Shown one piece after another: positions 1 to 5,491 of a DNA stretch of 7,382 bases. Location: assembly GCA_003445835.1 (NCBI GenBank), contig DMCI01000030.1:1-7382 (forward strand), in the 5' to 3' direction. The notes beneath the pieces are model-generated. The model was given only the letters and a program-made list of their open reading frames with translations. It ran no database searches and was not told where the DNA came from. The stretch's first letter is position 1. Every line of letters starts with the position of its first letter. The position numbers and the translations under genes were made by a program. This stretch comes from Clostridiales bacterium. Lineage in GTDB: Bacteria > Bacillota > Clostridia > Christensenellales > CAG-1252.

Positions 1-1135
1 AATCGGCGTGTCTTTCCTCCGTAAGGGTCTCCGCGGCGCGACGATCCATCGCCGTGGCGCGAAGGACTTCATCCAACAAAACGTCCACGCCTTCACCCGT
101 TTTGGCGCTGATGTTGATGCCGCCTTCGGTCACGCCGAAAACGTCGATCTTGTTGTTGACCAAAAGCACCTTTCTCGAAAAGGCGCGAATGGTGGCAAGT
201 TCATCCTCGTCGACGGTATGTCCCGCTTCCACGACGTACAAAACGACGTCTGCGCCTTTTGCGGCTTCCAACGAGCGCTCGATGCCGATATGCTCCACTT
301 CGTCCCCCGTTTCACGCAGTCCCGCCGTATCCTGAAGGTTGATCTTGACGCCCTTGTAGACGATGCTTTCCCCTACGATATCCCTCGTGGTGCCGTGTAC
401 GTCGGAAACGATGGCGCGGGAGTACCCCAGCAAACGATTGAGCAGCGAGGATTTGCCGACGTTGGTCTTGCCGACGATGGCGACGGTCACCCCGCCCTTG
501 ATAAGCTTGCCCGCGCGGTAGGAAGAAAGCAGTTCCTCCATCTCCTTTTGCACGAGGACGGCTTTTTCCATCGAGTCGTCCGCTTCGTCCGCCATCTCCT
601 CGGGGTAATCCAAGGACGCTTCCATCGTGGAAAGCACCTCAGTCAAGGTGGCAAGCAGCTTGTTGATCTTTTCGTCAAAGCGACCGCTCATCAAGGAATA
701 GGCTTCCCTGAGCTCCGCTTCGCTTTCGGCGGAGATCATCGCCCTGACGCCTTCCGCTTCGTCCAAGGTCAGTTTTCCGGCAAGGTACGCCCTGCGGGTA
801 AACTCTCCGGGGGCGGCAAGCACCGCGCCCGCGCCGAGCAAAGACTCCAAAACGCGTTCCGCAAGATACGCGCCGCCGTGTACGTGAAATTCCACCATAT
901 CCTCCCCCGTATACGATTTGGGAGCGCGGAAATAGACCATCATACACTTTTCGCGTACGCTGCCGTCCGAAAAAGTGCCGAGACCCAAGTGATTGGGTAC
1001 GACGTCCTCCGTGGTTTTTATTTTGGAAGAACTAAAAAACCGGAGCGCAATGCTCAAAGCTTGCCCTCCGGATAATCTGACGATACCGATAGCGCCTGCT
1101 CCGAGCGGAGTGGAAATAGCCGCGATGGTATCCAT
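1..1135 (-). CDS. mnmE: MnmE (TrmE), tRNA U34-modifying GTPase, C-terminus cut by window edge
   Basis: MnmE works with MnmG to place the (carboxymethyl)aminomethyl group on wobble uridine 34 of certain tRNAs, using a tetrahydrofolate-derived one-carbon unit and GTP hydrolysis. I translated 378 residues from the minus strand. The N-terminal folate-binding domain spans about residues 1-118 and carries the family signature PGEFTRRAYLAGKL (109-122). The helical domain follows and the G domain begins near 215. All G motifs are visible: P-loop VGKTNVGKS (221-229), GTTRD (248-252), DTAG (269-272), NKID (328-331) and SAK (343-345). The family is about 455 residues, so roughly 75 residues are missing, including the C-terminal helices and the CxGK motif. 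The ATG at 1135 gives MDTIAAIST, the classical N-terminus. It lies 6 bases after the jag stop; the nearest Shine-Dalgarno (AGAGG, 1149-1153) is inside jag with a rather long 13-base spacing, so coupling to jag translation is likely (inference). Confidence 0.97.
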   Translation of the reverse strand, partial: MDTIAAISTPLGAGAIGIVRLSGGQALSIALRFFSSSKIKTTEDVVPNHLGLGTFSDGSVREKCMMVYFRAPKSYTGEDMVEFHVHGGAYLAERVLESLLGAGAVLAAPGEFTRRAYLAGKLTLDEAEGVRAMISAESEAELREAYSLMSGRFDEKINKLLATLTEVLSTMEASLDYPEEMADEADDSMEKAVLVQKEMEELLSSYRAGKLIKGGVTVAIVGKTNVGKSSLLNRLLGYSRAIVSDVHGTTRDIVGESIVYKGVKINLQDTAGLRETGDEVEHIGIERSLEAAKGADVVLYVVEAGHTVDEDELATIRAFSRKVLLVNNKIDVFGVTEGGINISAKTGEGVDVLLDEVLRATAMDRRAAETLTEERHAD

Positions 1136-1141
1136 ATTGAC

Positions 1142-1825
1142 TTAGAAACCTCTTTTCTTAGCGCCGAAACTTCTGGTCTTGATGCCGTGCTTGCGGAATG
1201 CGCTTTGCGTGCCGTACACCTTTTCGGGCAACTTGGGCTCGATGGTGATAAAGCGATTGGGCTCGACGCCGGTGCTGTAAGTGGTGACGTCCTCGTTTGC
1301 GGAAAGAGTTTCGTGCACGATCTTTCTGTCGTGAGGATTCATGGGCTCAAGTTCCACCTTGACTCTTTCACGCACAGCCTTGCTTGCAAGTCTGTTGGCA
1401 AGGTCACGCAAAATGCGTTCCCTTCTGTCGCGGTAGTTTTCCGCATCGACGGTGACCTTGAGGTAGGACTCCTTGTCACGATTCAAAGCGATCTGCGCAA
1501 GGTACTGGATCGCGTCCAAAACCTCGCCGCGATGACCGATGGCGTAGTTGCTGTCCTCGCCGTTGATCGTGACTTTGTAGCCGGATTCGATGGGCTCGAT
1601 ATCCAAAGAGCAATCAAGATCCATTCTGTCAAGCAAGCCGCAAACGAAGTCAAGCACGCCGTCTTCCTCGCTCCACTTGGTGGAAAGTCTGACCACGGCA
1701 AGCTCGCCGTCGCCGCCTTCCGAAACGACTTCAACGTCCACTTGGGTCTCGTCCATACCAAGCTGCAAAAGTCCTTGTTGCTTGGCTTCCTCCACGCTTT
1801 CAGCGCGTTTTTCGATAACTATCAT
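1142..1825 (-). CDS. jag: Jag/KhpB (EloR) RNA-binding protein with KH and R3H domains
   Basis: In Gram-positive bacteria this protein (Jag, KhpB or EloR) binds RNA together with KhpA and influences cell elongation and division; it is almost always encoded beside yidC. The 227-residue product has a Jag-N domain at about 1-50 (start MIVIEKRAESVEEAKQQGL), a KH domain at about 54-130 whose GxxG loop reads GHRG (97-100) followed by EVLDAIQYL, and an R3H domain at about 131-198 with the RxxxH core at R167-H171. A basic tail (KTRSFGAKKRGF) ends the protein. The usual Lys-Gly-Phe-Leu-Gly-like motif ending Jag-N is not recognisable; GGDGELAVV stands there instead. The ATG at 1825 is preceded by GGAGG at 1830-1834, 4 bases away. 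The 51-base gap to yidC holds no clear terminator, so the gene is probably cotranscribed with yidC. Confidence 0.95.
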   Translation of the reverse strand: MIVIEKRAESVEEAKQQGLLQLGMDETQVDVEVVSEGGDGELAVVRLSTKWSEEDGVLDFVCGLLDRMDLDCSLDIEPIESGYKVTINGEDSNYAIGHRGEVLDAIQYLAQIALNRDKESYLKVTVDAENYRDRRERILRDLANRLASKAVRERVKVELEPMNPHDRKIVHETLSANEDVTTYSTGVEPNRFITIEPKLPEKVYGTQSAFRKHGIKTRSFGAKKRGF

Positions 1826-1876
1826 ATTTCCTCCGATGCCTCTGAAAACGAGGCGCGTCTAAAAAAATCGTTTTTA

Positions 1877-2947
1877 TCAGCGATTGCCTTTGCGGAAGGT
1901 ACGGGAGAGTCTTTCCTCCTCCAACCTTTCATCCTGCTTTTTGGCAATGCGGTTGTATACCAAGTTGAAGATAACGGTGATGAGCGAGTTGACGACCATG
2001 TAGATACAAAACGCCGCCGAGTAGAACAAAGCGAAAACGCCCATCATGATAGGCATCAACCAGTTCATCGCTTTCATCATCCCCTGCCCTGCCTTGGGAT
2101 TGCCGTTTTCATCGGTTTGCGTAGGCATCTCGGGCTGAGTGAATTTGTTGAGTTTGATAGAGAAGATGGAAAGCGCAATGGAAATAAAGGGCAGGATAAA
2201 GTACCCGTTCCAATGCTTCATATCAAAGAACTTGGATTTGTTGTAAGACTCCATCGCCGGCTTCAAAACCGCGTCGTAGCCGTTTTCATGCTGCGTTTGC
2301 GATAAGTTAAGAGACCTCGTCTCGTCCGGGAGGGTCGCGCCGAGCTGACCGAGACTTCTGCCCACGAACTTTTCCTGCGTGGGAACGGGGTTGGTGTAGG
2401 TATCGGCCATAAAGACGTTTTTGATCCAAAGCCAACCTTGCTTCTCCTCGTTGTAGGCAACGACCATTTTGGCGTCAAGCTCCTCGGAGTCGATATCGGG
2501 CGATTCCGCCACGATGGCTTGATAACGGTTTGTGAGTTCGTAAACGATCCTTTCGTTTTCGTAACGAACGGCGGCGTTAAACCCGGAGAAGACGATAAAG
2601 AAGATGACGATGGTCAAAAGCGCGGGCAAGCAGCCGCCCATCATCGAATAGCCGTTCTTCTTGTAAAGCTCCATCTGCTTTTGCTGCAAGACGTCCGGCG
2701 CATTGGCGTAAGTCTTTTTGAGTTTTTCAAGTTCGGGCGTGATGATCTTCATCGCGCGATTGTTTTTGAGCATCGTATGCTTTTGCCACACATCAAGCGG
2801 CGAAAGCAAAAGCTTCAAAAAGATCGTGAAGACGACGACCGTCCATCCGAAGTTGCCGATCCAACGATACAGCAAATAAATAAGCTTGCCGATCACGTTT
2901 GAAAGATGCGGCGCGCTTGATATCAGAAATTGCGTCAAATCAACCAT
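1877..2947 (-). CDS. yidC: YidC/Oxa1-family membrane protein insertase
   Basis: YidC inserts and folds membrane proteins, alone or with SecYEG, in the cytoplasmic membrane. The 356-residue product shows the Oxa1 core: a membrane segment at about 34-50 (WTVVVFTIFLKLLLSPL) with a groove-side basic residue, K45, where Bacillus SpoIIIJ has Arg; an amphipathic cytoplasmic coiled region (about 60-100); GGCLPALLTIVIFFIVF (104-120); then NGYFILPFISIALSIF (247-262) and two closing membrane segments (about 293-332) with a charged tail. Between the second and third core segments lies an unusually long outer loop (about 128-245), including LWIKNVFMAD (173-182), which matches the conserved LWI-N region. 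There is no N-terminal lipobox cysteine, unlike SpoIIIJ. The ATG at 2947 lies inside the end of yidD (13-base overlap) and is preceded by AGAGGG (2956-2961), so translational coupling is likely. Confidence 0.96.
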   Translation of the reverse strand: MVDLTQFLISSAPHLSNVIGKLIYLLYRWIGNFGWTVVVFTIFLKLLLSPLDVWQKHTMLKNNRAMKIITPELEKLKKTYANAPDVLQQKQMELYKKNGYSMMGGCLPALLTIVIFFIVFSGFNAAVRYENERIVYELTNRYQAIVAESPDIDSEELDAKMVVAYNEEKQGWLWIKNVFMADTYTNPVPTQEKFVGRSLGQLGATLPDETRSLNLSQTQHENGYDAVLKPAMESYNKSKFFDMKHWNGYFILPFISIALSIFSIKLNKFTQPEMPTQTDENGNPKAGQGMMKAMNWLMPIMMGVFALFYSAAFCIYMVVNSLITVIFNLVYNRIAKKQDERLEEERLSRTFRKGNR

Positions 2948-3177
2948 TTGGCTTTCCCTCTGTAATTTTCCTTAACGGGGTCGAAACCGCCCTTTGCAAG
3001 AGGATTGCATCTTAAGATCCGACACAGACCTTTGAAAGACCCGCGGATCAAACCGTACTTTTCGATCGCCTGATAGGTATAAGACGAGCAAGTGGGGGTG
3101 TAAATGCAACGACGAGGCAACGCAGACGAAATATTCTTCTTGTAAAAAACCAAGAGAGCGTGCGCGGCTTTGTCCAT
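2935..3177 (-). CDS. yidD: YidD, membrane protein insertion efficiency factor
   Basis: YidD is a small membrane-associated protein thought to assist YidC-dependent insertion; its exact mechanism is not settled. The 80-residue product has the whole family signature: YTPTCSSYTYQAIEKYG (about residues 28-44), then RCNPLAKGGFDPV, with the three conserved cysteines at the expected places. Its length is normal for the family (70-85). The reading frame stays open upstream to 3318 inside rnpA, but the start at 3177 is chosen because it begins just before the conserved region, has AGAGG at 3184-3188 with 6-base spacing, and lies only 1 base after the rnpA stop. Its 3' end overlaps the yidC start by 13 bases. 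Confidence 0.94.
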   Translation of the reverse strand: MDKAAHALLVFYKKNISSALPRRCIYTPTCSSYTYQAIEKYGLIRGSFKGLCRILRCNPLAKGGFDPVKENYRGKAKWLI

Positions 3178-3178
3178 A

Positions 3179-3523
3179 TCAAACCTCTTCAGAAAGCGAG
3201 TTCGCCTGCTTGAGCAGGGATAACATCGCGGCTTTGAGTTCCGCATAGCTGCGCTCCGCACTGCCGCTTCGCGCAACGACGACGTAATTTTGACCGGTAG
3301 CCACCCTACCCATTTCAAGCCGGAAAGCTTCTTTTAAGCGGCGCTTGGTCCTGTTTCTGCGGACGCTGTCGCCGACCTTCTTCCCGACGGAGAAACCCAC
3401 CTTCGGGGTGGAAAACCTGCTTTTGACCACGTACAGCACCAAAAGTGCGTTGCGATAGACCGCGCCGTGACGATACAGGTAATCGAAGCTACGCGAGCCG
3501 GTAAGGCGGTACTGCTTTTGCAT
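3179..3523 (-). CDS. rnpA: RnpA, protein component of ribonuclease P
   Basis: RnpA binds the catalytic RNase P RNA and helps remove the 5' leader of precursor tRNAs. The 114-residue product is of family length and contains the signature RNR motif RRNRTKRRLKEAFR (55-68), preceded by VGFSVGKKVGDSV (42-54). It begins with MQKQYRLTGSRSFDYLY, a typical start (compare the family pattern with Arg, Leu and Phe before the first helix). The gene begins 2 bases after the rpmH stop. No good Shine-Dalgarno precedes its ATG (the 3' end of rpmH reads GCAACTCTGCGCTTAAAA), so it is probably translated by coupling to rpmH (inference). Confidence 0.96.
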   Translation of the reverse strand: MQKQYRLTGSRSFDYLYRHGAVYRNALLVLYVVKSRFSTPKVGFSVGKKVGDSVRRNRTKRRLKEAFRLEMGRVATGQNYVVVARSGSAERSYAELKAAMLSLLKQANSLSEEV

Positions 3524-3525
3524 TT

Positions 3526-3660
3526 TTAAGCGCAGAGTTGCTTTCTGCCCCTCGCGCGACGTCTTGCGAGCACGTTCCTGCCGCCCTTGGTCGCCATTCT
3601 CGCACGGAAACCGTGCACCTTGCTTCTGTGTCTCTTCTTGGGTTGGTAAGTTCTTTTCAT
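3526..3660 (-). CDS. rpmH: RpmH, 50S ribosomal protein L34
   Basis: L34 is a small, very basic protein of the large ribosomal subunit. I translated 44 residues from the minus strand: start [19 protein letters not shown], then [20 protein letters not shown], ending QLCA and TAA. Both length and sequence match the bacterial L34 family (44-46 residues), which is well conserved. The ATG at 3660 has GAGG at 3670-3673, 9 bases upstream. It is the first gene after a strong predicted promoter (3724-3753) and leads the rpmH-rnpA-yidD-yidC cluster. The Cys near the C-terminus is a minor deviation from the usual basic or Ser ending. Confidence 0.97.
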   Translation of the reverse strand: MKRTYQPKKRHRSKVHGFRARMATKGGRNVLARRRARGRKQLCA

Positions 3661-3723
3661 AATCTATGACCTCACTTTTTGTTGTTTATAATTAAAAATA
3701 CCTACCGCATAATAGGCTGTATT

Positions 3724-3753
3724 ATTATAACTATCATAATTATCGGCTGTCAA
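3724..3753 (-). promoter_or_regulatory. Predicted strong sigma-70/SigA promoter of the rpmH operon
   Basis: Read on the minus strand, TTGACA (3748-3753) and TATAAT (3724-3729) both match consensus perfectly and are separated by 18 bases of AT-rich spacer. The expected transcription start is near 3717, which gives a 5' leader of about 57 bases before the rpmH ATG. Such a strong promoter fits a growth-linked ribosomal operon. The -35/-10 match is seen directly; activity is inferred. Confidence 0.85.
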
Positions 3754-3779
3754 GCGTTTTACGAAACCGAAAATATTTT

Positions 3780-3805
3780 CCGCAAAGCGGCAAAAAGCCC
3801 GCCGC
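3780..3805 (-). terminator. Possible weak terminator or hairpin after the lipoprotein gene
   Basis: Just past the stop of the lipoprotein gene the sequence can fold as GCGGC (3787-3791) with GCCGC (3801-3805) around an A/T-rich loop; an alternative small hairpin pairs CCGC (3780-3783) with GCGG (3787-3790). On the minus strand the hairpin is followed only by TTT and not a long T-run, so intrinsic termination would be weak. Some transcription could read into rpmH, although rpmH has its own promoter downstream. Confidence 0.3.
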
Positions 3806-3808
3806 GGA

Positions 3809-5308
3809 TCAATACAAACGATACACGTCCGTGACCGAACCCAGCGTCAACGCCGCGTAAACGACGTCACCGTAACGTCTGACCGCGGCAAACCCTTGAT
3901 ACGCGGGCGAAACGAGGGAAACGCCGTCCAAAGACACAACACCCACCTTCGTCCCATCCGTCACTTTGTAAAACCCGTCAAAATAATGCGGGAAGGCTTC
4001 GTCACAAATATACGTCTCGGCGCCGTTTGCCGTTACGACGTAGGATTTGCCCGCTTTAGACGCAACTGCTTTTTCTCCGACAAATGCGGATATATAGGAA
4101 TATTCAAACGGAACGACCGTCTCGCCTTTTTTATTCAATCCGCCCCGTTTGACCTTGCCGTCCACGATCTTGGAAGCAACGACGACTTCCCCGGAAAAAA
4201 CGATATCCTGATAGACTGCGTCGTCTATTCTGCCGACCTCGTCGCCGCTTTCATTCAAAAAGACGACGGCTCCCGAAGAAGAAAGCGCGGCGCCGACGCC
4301 GTTGACGGGCGTAAAGAGGGGGGGGACCCCGTCCGGCATCGCTTTCAGCTCTTTAAGACTGCCGTCGGCGATATAGTAGGAAAGCGCTCCCGTTGCCCTT
4401 TTCCCTTCCGTTTTGTAATAAGAAACGGCGCTGAACCCGTCCTTCAGCGAAAAACTTGCCCGCTCCGCCTCGGTCAGACCGATCGAATTGCGATTTGCGA
4501 TCCGCACGATAAAACGTCCGGGGTCAAGCGTGACGGGATTTTCGACGCCGACCGTATAACGGCGCGCTGTTTGCTTGTAGTAAGTCGTTCCCTCCCCGCG
4601 ATCCAACGCAACGTCGTAGTCGGACGCTTCCGCAACGTCGGTCTTGACCGCAACGAAGTCGCCGCCCCCGACGTACGCCACCAGATAAGACGTGGTCTCG
4701 GTATCAAAGAAGGAGAGTTTTACGTCGCTCGTCAAAGCGTGAAAGACGAAGGTGCGCCCCTTTTCTTCACTGCGCGCCAAAATGAAATTTCCGCAAGAAG
4801 CGTACTCGTACGTGCCGTCCAAGTCCGTACCCGGAAGAACGTTTTTGCCCGTCTTGTCGTACACCGCGCTACCGCCGCTCGTTACGACGGAAAAATACCC
4901 GTCGCCGATATCCCTTACGCTTGACAGCTCGGACAAGGTCAAAAGCTCAGCGCCGCTTGACGAAAAAACGTGATGCTCGTTTTTTTCTTCCCCGCCTTCC
5001 GCAACGAGAAAACCGCCCTCGGAAGAAAGCGAGGTATAAGATACGGGCAAGACCGCTTCGCCTTCCCCGTTTACCGCGCCGTAATAGGTTTCACCGTCTC
5101 GCGTTTCCGAAACCTTGATCAACCCGCCGTTCAAAAAAGAATCGAAAGCGTATCCCGAAAGAGAGACCTTCACGGATGCCGTCAGCGCGCGACGAGGAGC
5201 GACCGAGGTATAAAAGACGGTCGGCTCCCGCTTACCTTTGCAAGAGACGAAACAAAGCGCCGTCAAAACCAGCGCGCATAAAATCAAAAAGATCTTTTTT
5301 GCTTTCAT
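3809..5308 (-). CDS. Predicted lipoprotein with divergent WG-like beta repeats, function unknown
   Basis: I do not recognise a named family for this 499-residue protein. The N-terminus is a lipoprotein-type signal: KAKK, then a hydrophobic stretch (about 6-21) ending in a lipobox-like FVSC with Cys at 23 (the -3 Phe is unusual). After this the protein is mostly beta-rich with repeated units of pattern G-x-V/L-x3-G-x2-V/L-V/L-P/S-x2-Y. The clearest are YGAVNGEGEAVLPVSY (76-91), GGLNKKGETVVPFEY (389-403) and VGVVSLDGVSLVSPAY (455-470), with a weaker one at about 146-159. This is the layout of WG repeats but with the Trp replaced. The likely role is a surface-exposed, membrane-anchored binding or sensing protein; this is inference. 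The ATG at 5308 has a TAA four codons upstream, so it cannot start earlier; no Shine-Dalgarno is visible (AAAATCAAAGT precedes it). It is codirectional with rpmH, 148 bases away. Confidence 0.85.
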   Translation of the reverse strand: MKAKKIFLILCALVLTALCFVSCKGKREPTVFYTSVAPRRALTASVKVSLSGYAFDSFLNGGLIKVSETRDGETYYGAVNGEGEAVLPVSYTSLSSEGGFLVAEGGEEKNEHHVFSSSGAELLTLSELSSVRDIGDGYFSVVTSGGSAVYDKTGKNVLPGTDLDGTYEYASCGNFILARSEEKGRTFVFHALTSDVKLSFFDTETTSYLVAYVGGGDFVAVKTDVAEASDYDVALDRGEGTTYYKQTARRYTVGVENPVTLDPGRFIVRIANRNSIGLTEAERASFSLKDGFSAVSYYKTEGKRATGALSYYIADGSLKELKAMPDGVPPLFTPVNGVGAALSSSGAVVFLNESGDEVGRIDDAVYQDIVFSGEVVVASKIVDGKVKRGGLNKKGETVVPFEYSYISAFVGEKAVASKAGKSYVVTANGAETYICDEAFPHYFDGFYKVTDGTKVGVVSLDGVSLVSPAYQGFAAVRRYGDVVYAALTLGSVTDVYRLY

Positions 5309-5361
5309 ACTTTGATTTTAACATATCGTGCGCGGGAAAAACCTTAAGAATTGATAAAATC

Positions 5362-5374
5362 CGCAAAATTTGCG
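5362..5374. repeat. Short inverted repeat, possible operator
   Basis: CGCAAA and TTTGCG flank a single central A, a 13-base near-palindrome located between two divergent genes. This is a typical place and size for a transcription factor site, but no regulator gene is visible nearby and such short repeats occur by chance. Confidence 0.3.
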
Positions 5375-5438
5375 TTATCCAAAGAGCGGATACCGCCCTA
5401 TTTACGACAAAACGCGCCGTTTTTCAAAGATATTTCTG

Positions 5439-5457
5439 CTTTTTCGAGAAGAAAAAG
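5439..5457 (+). other. AT-rich hairpin in the leader of the plus-strand operon
   Basis: CTTTTTC (5439-5445) and GAAAAAG (5451-5457) are perfectly complementary around the 5-base loop GAGAA, starting about 50 bases upstream of the gene at 5492. The stem is weak and not followed by a T-run, so it is not a normal terminator. A role in leader folding is possible but unproven. Confidence 0.35.
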
Positions 5458-5480
5458 GCAAGATAATGAAAAAGTTATCA

Positions 5481-5487
5481 AAGGAGG
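5481..5487 (+). promoter_or_regulatory. Ribosome binding site that fixes the start at 5492
   Basis: AAGGAGG, full complement to the 16S rRNA tail, stands 4 bases before the ATG at 5492. The reading frame is open for 47 further codons upstream (from a TTG at 5351), but no comparable site precedes that codon and the upstream translation (rich in Lys, Arg and Phe) looks noncoding. The ATG at 5492 is therefore the likely start. Confidence 0.85.
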
Positions 5488-5491
5488 GCTT

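Larger units (their letters stand above)
5309..5491. promoter_or_regulatory. Divergent intergenic region between the lipoprotein and the plus-strand operon
   Basis: This 183-base region must hold the promoters for both diverging units, but no convincing -35/-10 pair was found on either strand. Weak candidates are TTGATA at 5351 on the plus strand and TTAAGG with TATGTT (16-base spacer) on the minus strand. It contains the inverted repeats CGCAAA-A-TTTGCG (5362-5374) and GCGG-ATA-CCGC (5386-5396), listed separately in the findings, and an AT-rich hairpin (5439-5457). One near-match to a DnaA box, TTATCCAAA at 5375-5383, is isolated. Confidence 0.45.

Noticed and set aside
8..1075. Long plus-strand reading frame of 355 codons opposite mnmE
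   Set aside because: It is antisense to a clear mnmE gene with all G motifs, has no ribosome binding site and no recognisable motif.
1187..2305. Plus-strand reading frame of 372 codons across jag and yidC
   Set aside because: It spans the antisense of two well-recognised genes and their intergenic gap; composition is that of an antisense shadow.
3661..3717. Possible riboswitch or L34 autoregulatory leader before rpmH
   Set aside because: The leader is only about 57 bases, A/T-rich, and no stable stem or known leader motif is visible.
3769..3780. 12-base perfect palindrome GAAAATATTTTC upstream of the rpmH promoter
   Set aside because: It is a low-complexity A/T palindrome that arises easily by chance in such a region, and no second copy was noticed.
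3896..4924. Plus-strand reading frame of 342 codons opposite the lipoprotein gene
   Set aside because: The minus frame has a signal peptide and internal repeats; the plus frame is Arg-rich with no start signal.
5375..5383. DnaA-box-like TTATCCAAA
   Set aside because: It has one mismatch to TTATCCACA and stands alone; an origin needs a cluster, and no AT-rich unwinding element with further boxes was found.
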